The notes under the pieces were generated by a model, which saw nothing but the letters and a program-made list of their open reading frames with translations, made no database searches and was not told where the DNA came from. Below, one piece after another: positions 21,963 to 33,870 of a DNA stretch of 64,000 nt (position 1 is its first letter; each line of letters starts with the position of its first letter). The stretch lies in assembly GCF_048564905.1 (NCBI RefSeq), contig NC_133006.1, positions 24,582,001-24,646,000 on the forward strand. The letters run 5' to 3'. This DNA comes from Vicugna pacos. Lineage: Eukaryota > Chordata > Mammalia > Artiodactyla > Camelidae. A program made the translations under genes and the position numbers.

Positions 21963-24900
21963 ATGCTGGCCCTGGGGCCCCGAACTCTCCTCCTGGTCCT
22001 CTCGGGGGCCCTGGCTCCGACCGAAATCTGGGCCAGTGAGTGTGGGGTCGGGAGAAAACGGCCCCTGTGGGGCAGGAGCGAGGGGACCGCCCGGGGGTAG
22101 GGGCGGGCAGGGATCCCGAGAAAGGTGCGAGGTCGCCGTCCCCCGCCCAGACCCATCACCCTACCCGGCCACATCACCTCGGACCCGGGGCCTCGCCAGG
22201 AGGAGGGTTGGGCCGGGTCTCACCCCCTTCTCGCCCCCAGACTCCCACTCCATGAGGTATTTTAACACGGGGGTGTCCCGGCCCGGCGGCGGGGAGCCCC
22301 GCTACATCTCCGTCGGTTACGTGGACGACACGCAGTTCGTGCGGTTCGACAGCGACGCCCCGAATCCGAGGGAGGAGCCGCGGGCGCGGTGGGTGGAGCA
22401 GGAGGGGCCGGAGTTTTGGGATCGGAACACGCGGATCTCTAAAGACCACGCACAGATTTTCCGAGTGAACCTGAACAGTCTGCGTCGCTACTACAACCAG
22501 AGCGAGTCCGGTGAGCCCAGGTCACGACCCCCAGCCCCAGGGACGGGCCAGGGTCTCCTGAGTCCCAGGGTCCGTGGGTCACCCCGATATCGCGGGGCCC
22601 TCCCGTCTCCCCGAACCCGGAAGAGCCGGCGGGGACTTTCACCCGGTTTCATTTTCAGTTTATGTTTAATCAGCGGGGGGCTGGGGGAGCGGCGCTCACC
22701 TCGGGGCGGGGTCAGGGTCTCACACCTACCAGAACCTGTACGGCTGCGACGTGGGGCCGGACGGGCGCCTCCTCCGCGGGTACGATCAGTTCGCCTACGA
22801 CGGTGCGGATTTCATCGCGCTGAACGAGGACCTGCGCTCCTGGACCGCGGCGGACGCGGTAGCGCTGATGACCCAGCGCAAGTGGGAGGCGGCCGGTGAG
22901 GCGGAGCGCCAGAGGAAATACCTGGAGGGCAGGTGTGTGGAGTCACTCAGACGGTTCCTGGAAAACGGGAAGGAGACGCTGCAGCGCACAGGTACGAGGG
23001 GCCGCGGTGCCTCCACGATCTCCCCTCGGGCTGGAGCTGGCGTCCCGCAAGGAGAGGAGGATGGGATCCTGCGGGAATGCAGCCCCAGCTTCCTGTTGGG
23101 AGAGGGAGGAATCCGCCCAGGTCTCCATATTCTGTACAACCGAGTGACTCGCCAGTGGCACCACTTCGCTACAGGACAGTTCAGAAATCCAGTCTCTTTT
23201 AGGATAAAGACGGGGAGACTATCCCTGAAATAACTGATCAGTGGTGCCCTTTGACCCCGGCTGCCATCGTGTGAACCAGGACTTTCTCTTTCAAGGCCTG
23301 TTCTCAACCTGAGAGCATGTTTGGAGGCCTGACTCCAGCTTTTCTGATTCATTCATCCTCCCCCAGAGTCATGAATATTACTCTGTATTCTCCCCCTTAC
23401 AGTTCTGGAGCCTTGTACCTTGGCTTTCATCCTGATTCTTGAATTTTCCAAGGACTAGGAGATATTCTCGGATATACAAGTCCAGGATGGTGTCTGGGAT
23501 TTGTGCTTCTTTTCAAAACCATTTGTTGGGGGACACAGCGATCCAGTGCACAGGCAGTTAAAGAATTTACCAAAGACAAAGGGTGAAAATAGGCAAGAAG
23601 TTTATTAGGTACACTGTCATAGACAACAGTGGGCCACACAGACGAGGGGTTGCCTGTGCGAGCACCGAGGGTGACCGTGCAGGGTCTTTTATTGAGGAAG
23701 GGGCTGTGAACACAATGGGATAGGGGAGCAGATTTTTGATTGGCTAGAAGTGAGGTAAGGGGCTTTGGTATACTGGAGGAGAATAAGTTTACAGCTCCAG
23801 TAAGATGGAGACATGGGCTGACACGAGCAGGGTAATGGGATTTATGACTCCAAAAAAAGAGGAAACGTGGCCAGAGACAAGTCAGCCTGAGCTGTGGGGA
23901 CGTTAGCTATTTTCCAGGGCTGTTAATTCTGCTAAGGCAAACACACATCAGGAAAGGGTGTACTTTGTTTTTTTGAAGGATTGTAGGCGGACATCTCAGA
24001 GCACAGGAATGGGGGTCACAGGGCCTCAGCAGGCACCAGGTGGCACCGCTTCCCCCTCAACAGATTGGCAACATCAGATCTTTGGCATGTGGGCAGAGGT
24101 CTCATCTTTTGGTTTGTAAGAACAGCTCTCTTTAATGGCCAAAGTAGATGTCACCATTAATGATTTTAGTATTTTTCTAGATATGAGAAGATGCAAGAAT
24201 TGAGCTCATAACATCTTTTCCTGAAAATGTCTAACTATCTGAAGGCCTATTTTGCCAGTTGTCCCAGAGCACAGTCCCAGTCTCATTCCTGATCTCCACC
24301 CTGAGCTCCTTTTAGAGTGTGCTGGAGGTTAGTGACTGTAGTGGCAGATGGCAAGTGCTAACTTTAATTGGCAGGGCCCCTGATGATCATAAATTTGACC
24401 ACAGCTTGGGAGGCATTTTATGACCATTTTGTTCCACGGTGCTAGGAATGCTCATCCCTAGGTCAGGTGAAGATTTTGTCGATAGGCCATGTGTTATTAT
24501 GGGAGTAGGCCTTATTAACAGCACCAAAAAGGCTCTGGACCACCTGTCTTGCTAGTCTGTTATGGTCCAGGAAAATATTCCCTCTTGTTGCTTCTTTTCA
24601 TATTTAGAGTTACACTATTACAATCATAAATCTATAGAACTATGTATCTGGCTAACTGCTTTAAGTTGTCATCATTTTATCAGAGGCTCAGTCACACAGT
24701 TATGTAAGACTTAGCTCTGCATAAGATTGTGAGATACATTTAGTTTCTAAGCAAAGGTGTGAACAATTATCAAAGTAATTGGTATGGAGGCCTGATCTGC
24801 TGTCTCGGGTCAGCTGTCTACTTCAGATGTCGTCTTTTTCTCATTCTGGTCTGGTAGCTTTTTCTCCATTTGAGCATCATTTTAAGGTGCAGCAGCCCTC

Positions 24901-27900
24901 TCTATAGGGCAGTCCAGTGCGGGGGCCCTTTTTGGAGTGGAACTTAATCCAAAAGTCAATTTCCTTCAATTTACTGTGAGCTAATTAAGAGTACCTGATA
25001 AAGGTCCTTCCATTTAGGTTGAAGATTGCTCTTAAATTATGTTGTTTTTAGTATGCATAATTTCTGGTAGGTCATGGGGCATTTGATTTTCATCCAGGGC
25101 TAGATTACTGAGCTTCAGAAACAAACCTAGTTTCCTTTTAATAATTTAATTAAACTTTGTAACAATATAACATAACAACAAGGAATGGTCTGGGCAGAGT
25201 GTCTTAGTAAATACAGATGTCAATTAACAAAACTAAAATATCCACTGAAACATAATCTTGTTTTCCTCTATAATTACCCTCATTTATCAAATATAGACAA
25301 ATTAAGATGAATTTGTTTGTAAATTGTCTGATTAACTGGTCATATAGGCTCTTTTAAATTGGTTGTGTTGGAATTTTTTTTTTTTGTAAGTTGTCTCAGG
25401 TTGAATTTTTAAAAGGTCTCTCAAGGCCAGGAAAGCCATGTCTTACAGATTTAGGCGAATTTTAAAGCTGTTGAGAGCCTAAGAGTTTTCAGTCTTTGGA
25501 GGAATCAGGTAGAGACAAAAAGATAAATGTTTCACTTTTGTTTACAGAGGTATAATTTACTGAATTGTTACATCAGAATTAGCTTGAGAAGGATTTTTTT
25601 TTAATATCTGGAAAAGCACGGATTAAAAGCCAGTACTATTTCAGATAAAATTAAAAATTATAACCATATTTATTATTTTACTCAATTCCATGTAACTAAT
25701 CTTTTTTTAACAGTTTTATGAAATCAGAGTTTTTATTAGCTTAAAAACATTTTATTACCCAGTTTAGCAGTATGATTTAAAAGTTATTAGAAACCTGTAC
25801 GTGTTAAGGAAGTCCTTTTTTAAAATTAACCTTTTTGAAGAGAAAGCATTTTTTCAAAACAGGCATCAGAGTAAAACTGTACTGTTTATGAATGACAAAA
25901 GACTTAAGCAGACACAGCTAAAACCCTGTTTACAAAGCAATTGTCCAGAAACTTTGTCACTACTGTGACAGAACAGTTTAAGATAGTAACTAGAATTATA
26001 ACTGGTAACATTTTACCAGACATACCAGATCTTTAGGATTCCTTAAAATCTTTAGAATATCTATACTAATAACATTTTTTCATACAGTATAAACTTAGAA
26101 GATTTATTATTTATTTGACAATAGTTCCCATGTAATTTAACGTACCAAATGAACCTAACTAGTTTCAGTCTCGCTTTGGGAAGTTTCAGGGGCTCTCTGA
26201 AGCATTCCAAAGTTAGCTGGAGGTTAAAAGGACATTAATTACAATTTGATATTTGGGAGGCTTGTTAAAAGTTTTAAAACATTTGGTCAGGTAAAATCAT
26301 TGGTCACTGTGAAACAGTACTTATTCATTCAACCAAAGTGACAGTGGTTTTAAAAACAGATATAAGTCACTTAAAGGCACAGATACACAATCTGTTATCA
26401 AAAGTTGTACTCTAAGAAACTTAATTTTTTTAACATAGAGAATCAAAACCCAGTATGTATCAACTTACTTTTAACAACAAAATCTATTTATTTAGACTAA
26501 GTTTAGTCAATCCCAACCATACACAAAACTCTTTTCTCAGGATTTCTTCTCTACAAACCTTTTATCACTTTTTGAATCCGTATTACTTTGTCCCTTATTT
26601 TTCCATCCAGAAACAACTAGCTATAGGACAAACCTACTTTTGTTTTCCCTGAACACAATTCCATCCCTCATACCTTTCTTACTGAAAACATATATCTCAC
26701 TTTCCTACTGTATACTGAAATGTTTCCTTTATTTTTCCCTAGTAGCTCCAAATAAATATTCAAAATAGAATCGTCAACTCTTAAATTGGAATTTCCAGTG
26801 AAAACTAAGAAGTAGGCAAGTATGAATTGTCTTTTATATTAGCATTCTGTAGATTGGCAAACATAAATACTAACAATTTCTAAAAACCACGTTTTCTTAC
26901 AGAGAACATCTCAGGGGGGCACCAAACGTATTTATTAATAGTCTTAAATAGTTTAAGTTTCTCTCCAAGTGGAAGCCAGTGTTTAGTAATTAATGTTTTA
27001 GTGTCTTATTACCTCATTTGTATTTAATTTACTTATAAGAATTTCACCATACCAAGTTATTTTTTGTTGACAAATTTGTAACAGATATAACAAGGTCTTA
27101 TTTGACTTTTATTAAACCTATGTACAACAGAAGTATAGTGTTTAACATGGATGACTTGTCTATATTAATTAAATTAGCAAACTTTAATGCCAGGTACTAC
27201 TAATTTAATACTGAATGTTTTCCACTTCATTTGACCCTGAAAGTTACTTTGTTTAGCTATTTTAGAATTAGTTTGTAAGCACTTATTTTAGGCCAATTAA
27301 ATAGAGCTCTTTTATAAATTTAATTTTGATAACATTTTTAGAGGTAGAGACATCTCATGTGTATAATGTGTGCACAGACATACATATATCCAGACAGACA
27401 CAGACAGAGATCTCATAGTTTTTCTGCTTGAGTTTTTAGAAGGCCTTTTACCACTTTTTTCCTTTGGTTTGAAATTTTACTAATTAGCCCAATGCTGAAG
27501 TCTTAGACATAGCAGGCTGTGTTTGTATTATAAGGACATTATAAAGGTTAACTTCAAGCTTTCTCTTAGGAATATCTTTGTTTTCTCAGGTTTAGGATTT
27601 TGAAGCTAGTTTTTTTTTTCTAACTATATATGCAAAAGAACCAGTTTTGGAATTTTCAAAGAGCTTCTCTAAACCATTTTTCTTTGGAGACTAAAGAATA
27701 TTGTGGCCACACAGTGTTATAATATAATTTTTTTCTCATACGCTCATAACTAAAATCTTTCCAGTTAGACAGAATTGCCCAAGAGGACTCCGTGGTGGAA
27801 CAGAACCAGAATTTCCCATTTCCCAAGACAGAATGAGAATTACAAATCATGAGACAAACAAAGTACAAAATACACACATGTACGTCTGTCATAGACTGAC

Positions 27901-30900
27901 CAGTACGAACCCTAATTTTTGAGAGACAGCCATAAGGCTTGGACATATGGGACCTTGGGCTATTTGTTTAAGTTGTGGCTGAAGAGATCGAGCTGACAGA
28001 TGGTGTTATAGAGTCCCAGTAAGGGGCCAAGTGTCCTGATATGGGAGTTGGTATTGTGGCCAGGCAGTGTTGGAGAAAAAGACAAGGCACTCTCTCTTTA
28101 AGGCCTGGGGATCACACTTATCCCAGTTCTTTAAAATGAAACCCAAAGGTGAGTCCTGGGGGATAGAGGGAGCATTTCCTGTAGTGATTAAGGGCAGGTA
28201 TCAAAGAGAGAAGGAAACCAGCGCAGACTCTATTCTGGGGCGTCTGTCCCCCAGAAAGAGAGAGGCTAACAAGAAAGAGGCAGCTAAACCCAGAAAAAGA
28301 GAGGTCAACCTTCCAGCATCCTCTTACTTTGGGCACCCCGTAAGAAAGAGAAGCTGAAACCAGTGCCAAGGCCACCAGTGCAGAGGCTGAGAAACCGACC
28401 AGTGCAAGAGCTGAGGGCAACCAGCCCACCAGCACCAAGGCTAAAATGGAGTTGGTGCCAAGGCTGAACCGGCACAAGGGCTGAGCAGTTTAGAAAGAAG
28501 GGAAGAGGGGAGAATCTCATCCGCTGGCAGCTTCTACCTGGCATGGGGATCGTAGACTCAGCTGATGTATTTGAAGTGTCCAGGTCACAGAGGCAGCGTG
28601 GGAGGGAGACGCAGGAGGAGAGCGTCTGGCAGTTAGGCTCAGAAATTGAGGCCACAGAGAGCAAGAAGAGGCAAGTCTGTACTGAGTCACAGTGGGGAGT
28701 TTATGGGGTGGACCTCCCAGTGCTTTTACTTGCTGGCCTGACCGCTCCCTATTACATGTCTGAAGCCGACCAGGAGACAGGGTCCTGGGTGTCCCAAGGC
28801 AACAGATGACCAGTCCTTATGTGTGCCTTCCCCGACTAGATGCAAAGTCCCCTCTGACCCAGACACGGGACATGTAGTAGCAGGGAGGAAAGGAGCAGAG
28901 GTACTTGGAAAAGAAGGCCCTCCCCGTGTGCATCACCACTGTGGGCCAGGGTCACTCCCCTCTGTCAGACCGAGTTTTAGAGCCCACTAGAGTAGCCCAC
29001 CCAGGGTTCCTCAGTCCTCCCTAAGGCTTGGGGAAGTCCCAGACGCTAGGGAATAGCAGGAAGGGAAGTGGGAGAGAGAGTAAAGCAGAGAGGGGGATGG
29101 GGAAGCCGCCCTGGCAATCTGCCCTCCAGTATGCAGCATTCATCCAGCCAAGGGGAGCGGCTCCCGTAGGAAGGGGAGGGAGGACAGAGAAAGGGAGATC
29201 CACCCGTAGGGCTCATCATAATTGGTGGGGTCCCCATGTGTTTTGGGGTTCCCTATATGGGCCACCAAACATTGGGGGACACAATGGGCTGCTGCACAGG
29301 CAGTAAAAGAATTTACCTAAGACAAAGAATGAAAATAGGGAAGGAGTTTATTAGGTACCCTGTCATAGACAACAGCGGGCCACACAGATGAGAGGTGCAT
29401 GTGTGAGCACCGAGGGTGACCGTGCAGGGTCTTTTATTGAGGAAGGGGCTGTGAACACAATGGGATAGGGGAGCAGATTTCTGATTGGCTGACCTGAGCA
29501 GCATAGTGGGATTTATGACTCCAATAAGGAGGACATGTGGCCTGAGACAAGTCAGCCTGAGCTATGGGGAGGTTAGGCATTTTCCAAGGCTGTTAATTCT
29601 GCTAAGGCAAACACACATGAGGAAAGGGTGTATGTTGGTTTTGTGCGGGATTGCAGGCAGATACCTGAGGGCCCAGGGATGGCGATCACAAGGCCTCGGT
29701 AGGCACCATTTGGCACCGCACAATTATCCTGTCCTGTCTCAGGATGGTCACATGATGCTGTTTCAGTTGCCCATGGAGGTAACCCAAAGTGTGAATTTTC
29801 TGATTCTTTTTCCTCAGACCCTCCAAGGACCCATGTGTCCCGCCACCCCATCTCTGACCATGAGGCCACCCTGAGGTGCTGGGCCCTGGGCTTCTACCCT
29901 GCGGACATCTCACTGACCTGGCAGCGTGATGGGGAGGACCAGGCCCAGGACGTGGAGCTCGTGGAGACCAGGCCTGCAGGGGATGGGACCTTTCAGAAGT
30001 GGGCAGCCCTGGTGGTGCCTCCTGGAGAGGAGCAGAGATACACATGCCATGTGGAGCACAAGGGGCTTGAGGAGCCCCTCACCCTGAGATGGGGTGAGGA
30101 GGGACACGGGGGTGGAGCTTCTTCTCAGATAAAGCAGAAGCCCTTCTGGAGACCTTCAGCAAGGCCAGGACTCAAGCCTGAGGTCAGGGCCCCTTCTCTT
30201 CTCATTGCAGAGCTGCCTCCTCAGCCCACCATCCCCGTCATGGGCATCATTGTTGGCCTGGTTCTCTTTGTGGTCATTGGAGCTGTGGTGGTGGGAGTTG
30301 TGATCTGGTGGAAGAGGCGCTCAGGTACGGAACGGAGAGGGAATCTGACTTTTCTTGTCTCACTGGGGTTTCAAGTCCAGGTAGAAGTTTGTCTGCCTCA
30401 TTACAGGGAAGAACTATCCACACACACGTGCTTGCCCATCTGGAGCTGAGTGCTACCACTTATTGTAAAGCACTTGTGAAAATGAAAGATTTTTCACCTT
30501 GATAATTCCAGTTGGGGATCAGATTCACAGCAGTCAAAATTCAGAATGATAGACTCCCCTCAGGAAGGGAGTTGGTCCAGTCCCTCACATCTCTTCCTTC
30601 ATACTCCTGATCCTGTCCTGGATTTTTGGTCACAGTTCTGGAAAGTTCTCTGTGGTTCAGGACAAGGGGTTCCTCTCACAACTCAGTGTTCTCCCTGGCC
30701 TCTCACAAGATGTTTTCTTCTGACAGGTGAAAAAGGAGGGAGCTATGCTCAGGCTGCAAGTAAGTACGGAGTGAGTGTGGTTCCTGAGACCCTTGTGATG
30801 GTGGAGCCGAGAGGCCATGGGGGGACCTCACCCCCTCAGAGTTCCTTCTCTAGTTTCTCTCCTGTGGGTTCTGACCACGTCCTGGTTTTGTTCTCTCCCA

Positions 30901-31118
30901 GGCAGTGACAGTGCCCAGGGCTCTGATGTGTCTCTCACGGATCCCAGAGGTGAGACCCTGGAGGGCCTGGATTGGGAGAGGGGTTGGGGCAAAGGGGATG
31001 CCCTGGGTGTGGGGATTCTCTGAGTGGGACATTTTGAGCATGTGGGGGGCTGTTGAGAATGTCAGCACTTCCATGACTGAACTGAATTGGTTCATAATTA
31101 TTTTCTTTCACAGTGTGA
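21963..31118 (+). CDS. MHC class I heavy chain, gene 1
   Basis: This gene presents ligands at the cell surface with beta-2-microglobulin, if expressed. Eight exons are readable: 21963-22035 (leader), 22241-22510 (alpha-1, 270 bp), 22716-22991 (alpha-2, 276 bp), 29818-30093 (alpha-3, 276 bp), 30211-30324 (membrane), 30727-30759, 30902-30949 and 31114-31118. All junctions are GT/AG, and the sum is 1095 nt, or 364 residues. The 24-residue leader starts [11 protein letters not shown]. Alpha-1 ends with the NQS glycosylation site, alpha-2 keeps YGCDVG and EGRC cysteines, and alpha-3 keeps its Ig cysteines and the DGEDQAQD loop. The membrane segment is [11 protein letters not shown]... followed by WKRR. 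By HLA numbering Y59 is Phe, W167 is Ser and Y171 is Phe, while Y7, Y84, T143, K146, W147 and Y159 are kept. Intron 3 is swollen by an antisense LTR element. Non-classical or classical status is undecided. Confidence 0.92.
23524..24050 (-). repeat. 3' LTR of the intron-3 element
   Basis: The plus strand starts TGTTGGGGGACAC and ends GGCACCGCT. It contains AATAAAAG on the minus strand within the cttttattgagg segment near 23692. It carries about 80 bp not present in the other LTR. Confidence 0.78.
29270..29720 (-). repeat. 5' LTR of the intron-3 element
   Basis: The plus strand starts CATTGGGGGACAC (the TG terminus reads CA here) and ends GGCACCGCA. It aligns with 23524-24050. Its own promoter, if active, would transcribe leftward, antisense to gene 1. 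Confidence 0.78.
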
Positions 31119-31465
31119 GACAGCTGCCTTGTGAGGGACTGAGTGATGCAAGATGTGTTCACCACCCTCTTTGTGACTTCAGATCCCCTGACTGCTCTTT
31201 CTGCAGCTGCATCTGAATGTGTCTGTGCTCCTATTAGCATAATGTGAGTAAGTTGGGAGAGTGCCCCACCCCTGACCCCCAGGACCCCTCCCCACCCTGA
31301 CCTGTGTTCTCTTCCCTGATTGACTCTTCTTTTTCAGCAGAAGCAGGGCTGGGCTGTCTCCATCCCTGTCTTAACTTTGTGTTGCTCTGAGTAATACTGT
31401 CTTACTTTCCTAATGAGAATGAATCTGGATATGAATTTATTACTGCTTTGATGGGTTGATGGAAT

Positions 31466-31471
31466 AATAAA
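31466..31471 (+). terminator. Polyadenylation signal of gene 1
   Basis: AATAAA lies about 350 bp after the stop codon. The whole 3' UTR aligns with that of gene 2, whose signal is at 37213-37218. Confidence 0.75.
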
Positions 31472-31474
31472 GGT

Positions 31475-32505
31475 GAGGATTCCCAAAGTTTGAGAGAGGA
31501 AATCAATGGAGCCCTGAGAACCTTCCAGAATCTGCATGTTTGCTGTGTTGAGTCTGTTGCAGGGGGGACAGGAGAAGTATGTGAGGTGTGGGCAGGGACT
31601 GTGCCCAGTCAGTGCTCAGTTCCTTGTGGGCTGTGGAGGGGTCACTACTGGGACGGGTCATCTCTGTTCCTGTGTCCCTGTAACTTCAGTAGAACCTGGT
31701 CCCACCAGGACCTGTGATCACAGGCACTCAGAAGTTACCCGGGCCTTGTAGAGGACACTGGTAGTGAGGGCTTCCTGTGACCAGATCAGCTTAGGCTCAG
31801 ACCAGAGTCCAGCCCTCAGCCCATCTTTTTTTTGTGTATTTATATTTCACCTATTTAGGATTTAAAAAAAAATTATGATTGTTCTTTTCCAAATTTAGAG
31901 TTCTGGTCTCATTCTGCTCTGGGTGTCTCCCATCTCTGACACTAGTAGGAGTCATTTTTACCAGTCATTGTCCCCACAAATCCCAGGGGTCCCTGCACAC
32001 AGGTTCTCAGTTCTCAGTATCAAGAGAGAAATTCTCAGCCTCATCCAGCTCTTGCCCTCCTTCTGCCACTGTTTCCGGGATTCTTCTTTGCATGTTTTCC
32101 TCGTCTTTTTTTATGAAACAAAGATGAAAGAATTAGCGAAGAGGAGGGACTCAGTAGTTTCGCATCCTCATTTAATTCTTACAGGATTTCTGTCTTCTCT
32201 GCAGCCTGTTCTCTCTCTCTGTGCCCTTAGATCTAGTAATCCTAGTGGTGGCTCCAGGCCAAACTCATGGATTTGTAACAGAGTCTAATGTAATTTCACA
32301 GTGGGTTGGACCATAGGACCCATAAATGTAGGATCATCTTCTGAGGAGACAAACCTCATTGTGTGTGCTGTGGAGACAGGTGGCTGTGGGGTGGAGGTGA
32401 GATCATCACTTGTGAGAGACAGAAAAATGCTTTGGGGGGATGAAAATGTTCCAAAATTGTCTGTGGGTATGGTCACACCTCTCTGAATATGCTAAAATCA
32501 ATTCT
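31475..32505. other. Downstream flank of gene 1
   Basis: No gene. It pairs with 36180-37195 on the other arm. Near 32290-32500 it contains an old L1 3' piece in antisense, whose partner at 36165-36310 reads 'ctttactgaggtataattca' and 'atcatcaccaca'-like L1M wording. Confidence 0.6.
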
Positions 32506-32509
32506 AACA

Positions 32510-32870
32510 TGGCAACTATGTGCAGTAGGAATTCCCCACGTCCTTCCATATAGGTACCAATGGCCATTTTTCAGATTTCCATTCACTGAACAAAGGAAGA
32601 TCTAGGTCCCTTTATTTCTACTGGATACAGAGTCCAACTTGACACTGATACCTGGGAACCGAAGTACCACCATGAACCCCTATGAGAGGAGAAGCACATA
32701 AGGAAGATGACAAAATTCAAGTCCTCTCTTAAGTCCACGCGTATGTCAGTGGGTTCTCTGTCTCCACACATCCACTTGGTGGGAATTTCCCCAGTTTCCA
32801 AACATGTCATTGGAGGAGACATACGTAGAGTTGGCCAGAATCCCCATATTGGTTCAAACAAAAGCTTCTA
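32510..32870 (-). repeat. Innermost part of the left arm
   Basis: This is the reverse complement of 33870-34252, for example 'ccacttggtgggaatttccc' here against 'gattcccgccaagtgg' there. Only about 1 kb separates the two, so this is the turning point of the inverted duplication. Confidence 0.8.
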
Positions 32871-33870
32871 GCAAGTATTCTCAGTTGCAGAATAGAGCTG
32901 GGCCCCAGGGGGAAGAACAGGAAGACTGGAGACTGTTACCCTCTTCATCTTTCTACATGAGGTCTGACCTAGGGGAGTGTGTGGATCACCAGGTGTTAGA
33001 TTTGGGAGCCTTGGTTTGTTCACTTCCTTCTTGTTCCTTTTACAGACAGTTCCCTCGACATTCCAGCCAGGATGAGAATCACTGCTGGTCTCTTCCTCCT
33101 CCTCATACTGTCTGACGGCAGGGGCTGTGGGGGCTCAGATCTAGAGGAGAAATTCCTCAGGTAGGAAAGGAACACAGGGTCCCTTGTCACTGGGCTCCAT
33201 GGGAAATCTCTGCTGCCCCAGCCTAGCCTGGACAGCCAGCCTGAGACAACTGACCCCAGGTCCCTTGTGTCTCTTCCCCCAGTGATTCCAAAATATACAG
33301 CCCAGCACCTGCCCTGTTCTGTTTGTTACCATTACATCCAGTTTATATTCCAAAAGTGTATATTACACAAGAGCATGATACCAGAGGGGGGAACACTGGG
33401 GACTAACGTAGAGTCTGCCAACCACAGGGTGACTTTGAGAACCATCTGACGGCCTCTCACAGGGCTGAGACTAGGAGTGAAGAGCATGGAATAAATAAAG
33501 AGATCAAGTTCACAGGATTTGGTGCTCACTCCACAGCAATCCAGATCAAAACTATGTTCCCAAAAACCTGTCCCAGTCTTCCAGGTAATTTGGGATTAAA
33601 AGAGAGAACTGTGTAGATGGAAACACAAACGTCAGAAATGAAAAAAAAGGCAGCAGGGCTGAGTTAGCGCTGTCTCACTGCCATTGGCAATGACAGTTCC
33701 GGTTTCTGCAAGAACCTCAGGGCTGGATCAAGTGGTTATAGGAGGGGGACCCCCCATCCTTTAAGTCTCTGAGGAAGATGTTTATCTCTTTCATTGCCCC
33801 CAAGATACAACATTGTTTTTAATGTTCTGTCTTGACTGAACTTGGGAGGCTTTTTCAGTGGCTTCTACTT
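32871..33870 (+). repeat. Central spacer, third partial copy of block A
   Basis: The segment matches 62100-63060 and, for its first part, 9010-9505, in direct orientation. It holds the only open version of the signal-peptide-like exon. Nothing else was recognised. Confidence 0.75.
33046..33160 (+). CDS. Candidate signal-peptide exon (unrecognised)
   Basis: Preceded by ccttttacag and followed by gtagga, so it looks like an internal exon with the start codon at 33072. From the ATG it encodes 29 codons plus two bases: MRITAG, then a hydrophobic LFLLLIL, then SDGRGCGGSDLEEKFL. The pattern suits the first coding exon of a small secreted protein. Against this, the hydrophobic run comes from a CTC-rich tract, no second coding exon was recognised in the next 3 kb, and the copies at 9178 and about 62267 are disrupted. 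It may be a relic or non-coding. Confidence 0.25.

Larger units (their letters stand above)
23524..29720 (-). mobile_element. LTR retroelement in intron 3 of gene 1, fossil
   Basis: Two LTRs in minus orientation (23524-24050 and 29270-29720) flank an AT-rich interior. A 5-bp imperfect duplication (ccatt/caatt) surrounds it. A purine tract (minus strand GAGGGGGA) abuts the left LTR, and a primer-binding-like site TGGTGGCCCATATAGG lies inside the right LTR. LTR features (CCAAT box, AATAAAAG) resemble gammaretrovirus/ERV1 types. The interior shows no recognisable gag, pol or env; a short repeat-rich tract lies at about 28370-28480. It is broken or was non-autonomous. The LTRs differ at roughly 50 of about 445 aligned positions plus a length difference, so it looks older than the provirus at 10148. 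The right arm lacks it. Confidence 0.8.
9515..32870 (+). repeat. Left arm of a large inverted duplication
   Basis: The arm is the reverse-complement partner of 33870-47113. Pairings seen by eye are 9515-10140 with 46500-47113, 15757-16150 with 46060-46470, 17350-17560 with 44980-45230, 20240-21350 with 41250-42500, gene 1 with gene 2, 31330-32500 with 36180-37345, and 32510-32870 with 33870-34252. It is longer than the right arm because of two LTR-element insertions. It lacks the counterpart of about 34252-36180. Between about 16760 and 21600 I see no gene; a MIR-like fragment lies near 19735-19880. Confidence 0.85.

Noticed and set aside
28067-28480. Host gene or gag-like protein near 28.1-28.5 kb
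   Set aside because: The stretch lies inside the intron-3 LTR element and consists of short degenerate repeats; the translations show no recognisable domain.
33046-33160. Beta-defensin first exon
   Set aside because: The hydrophobic start is reminiscent, but no six-cysteine second exon was found in the following 3 kb and the frame is broken in the other copies.
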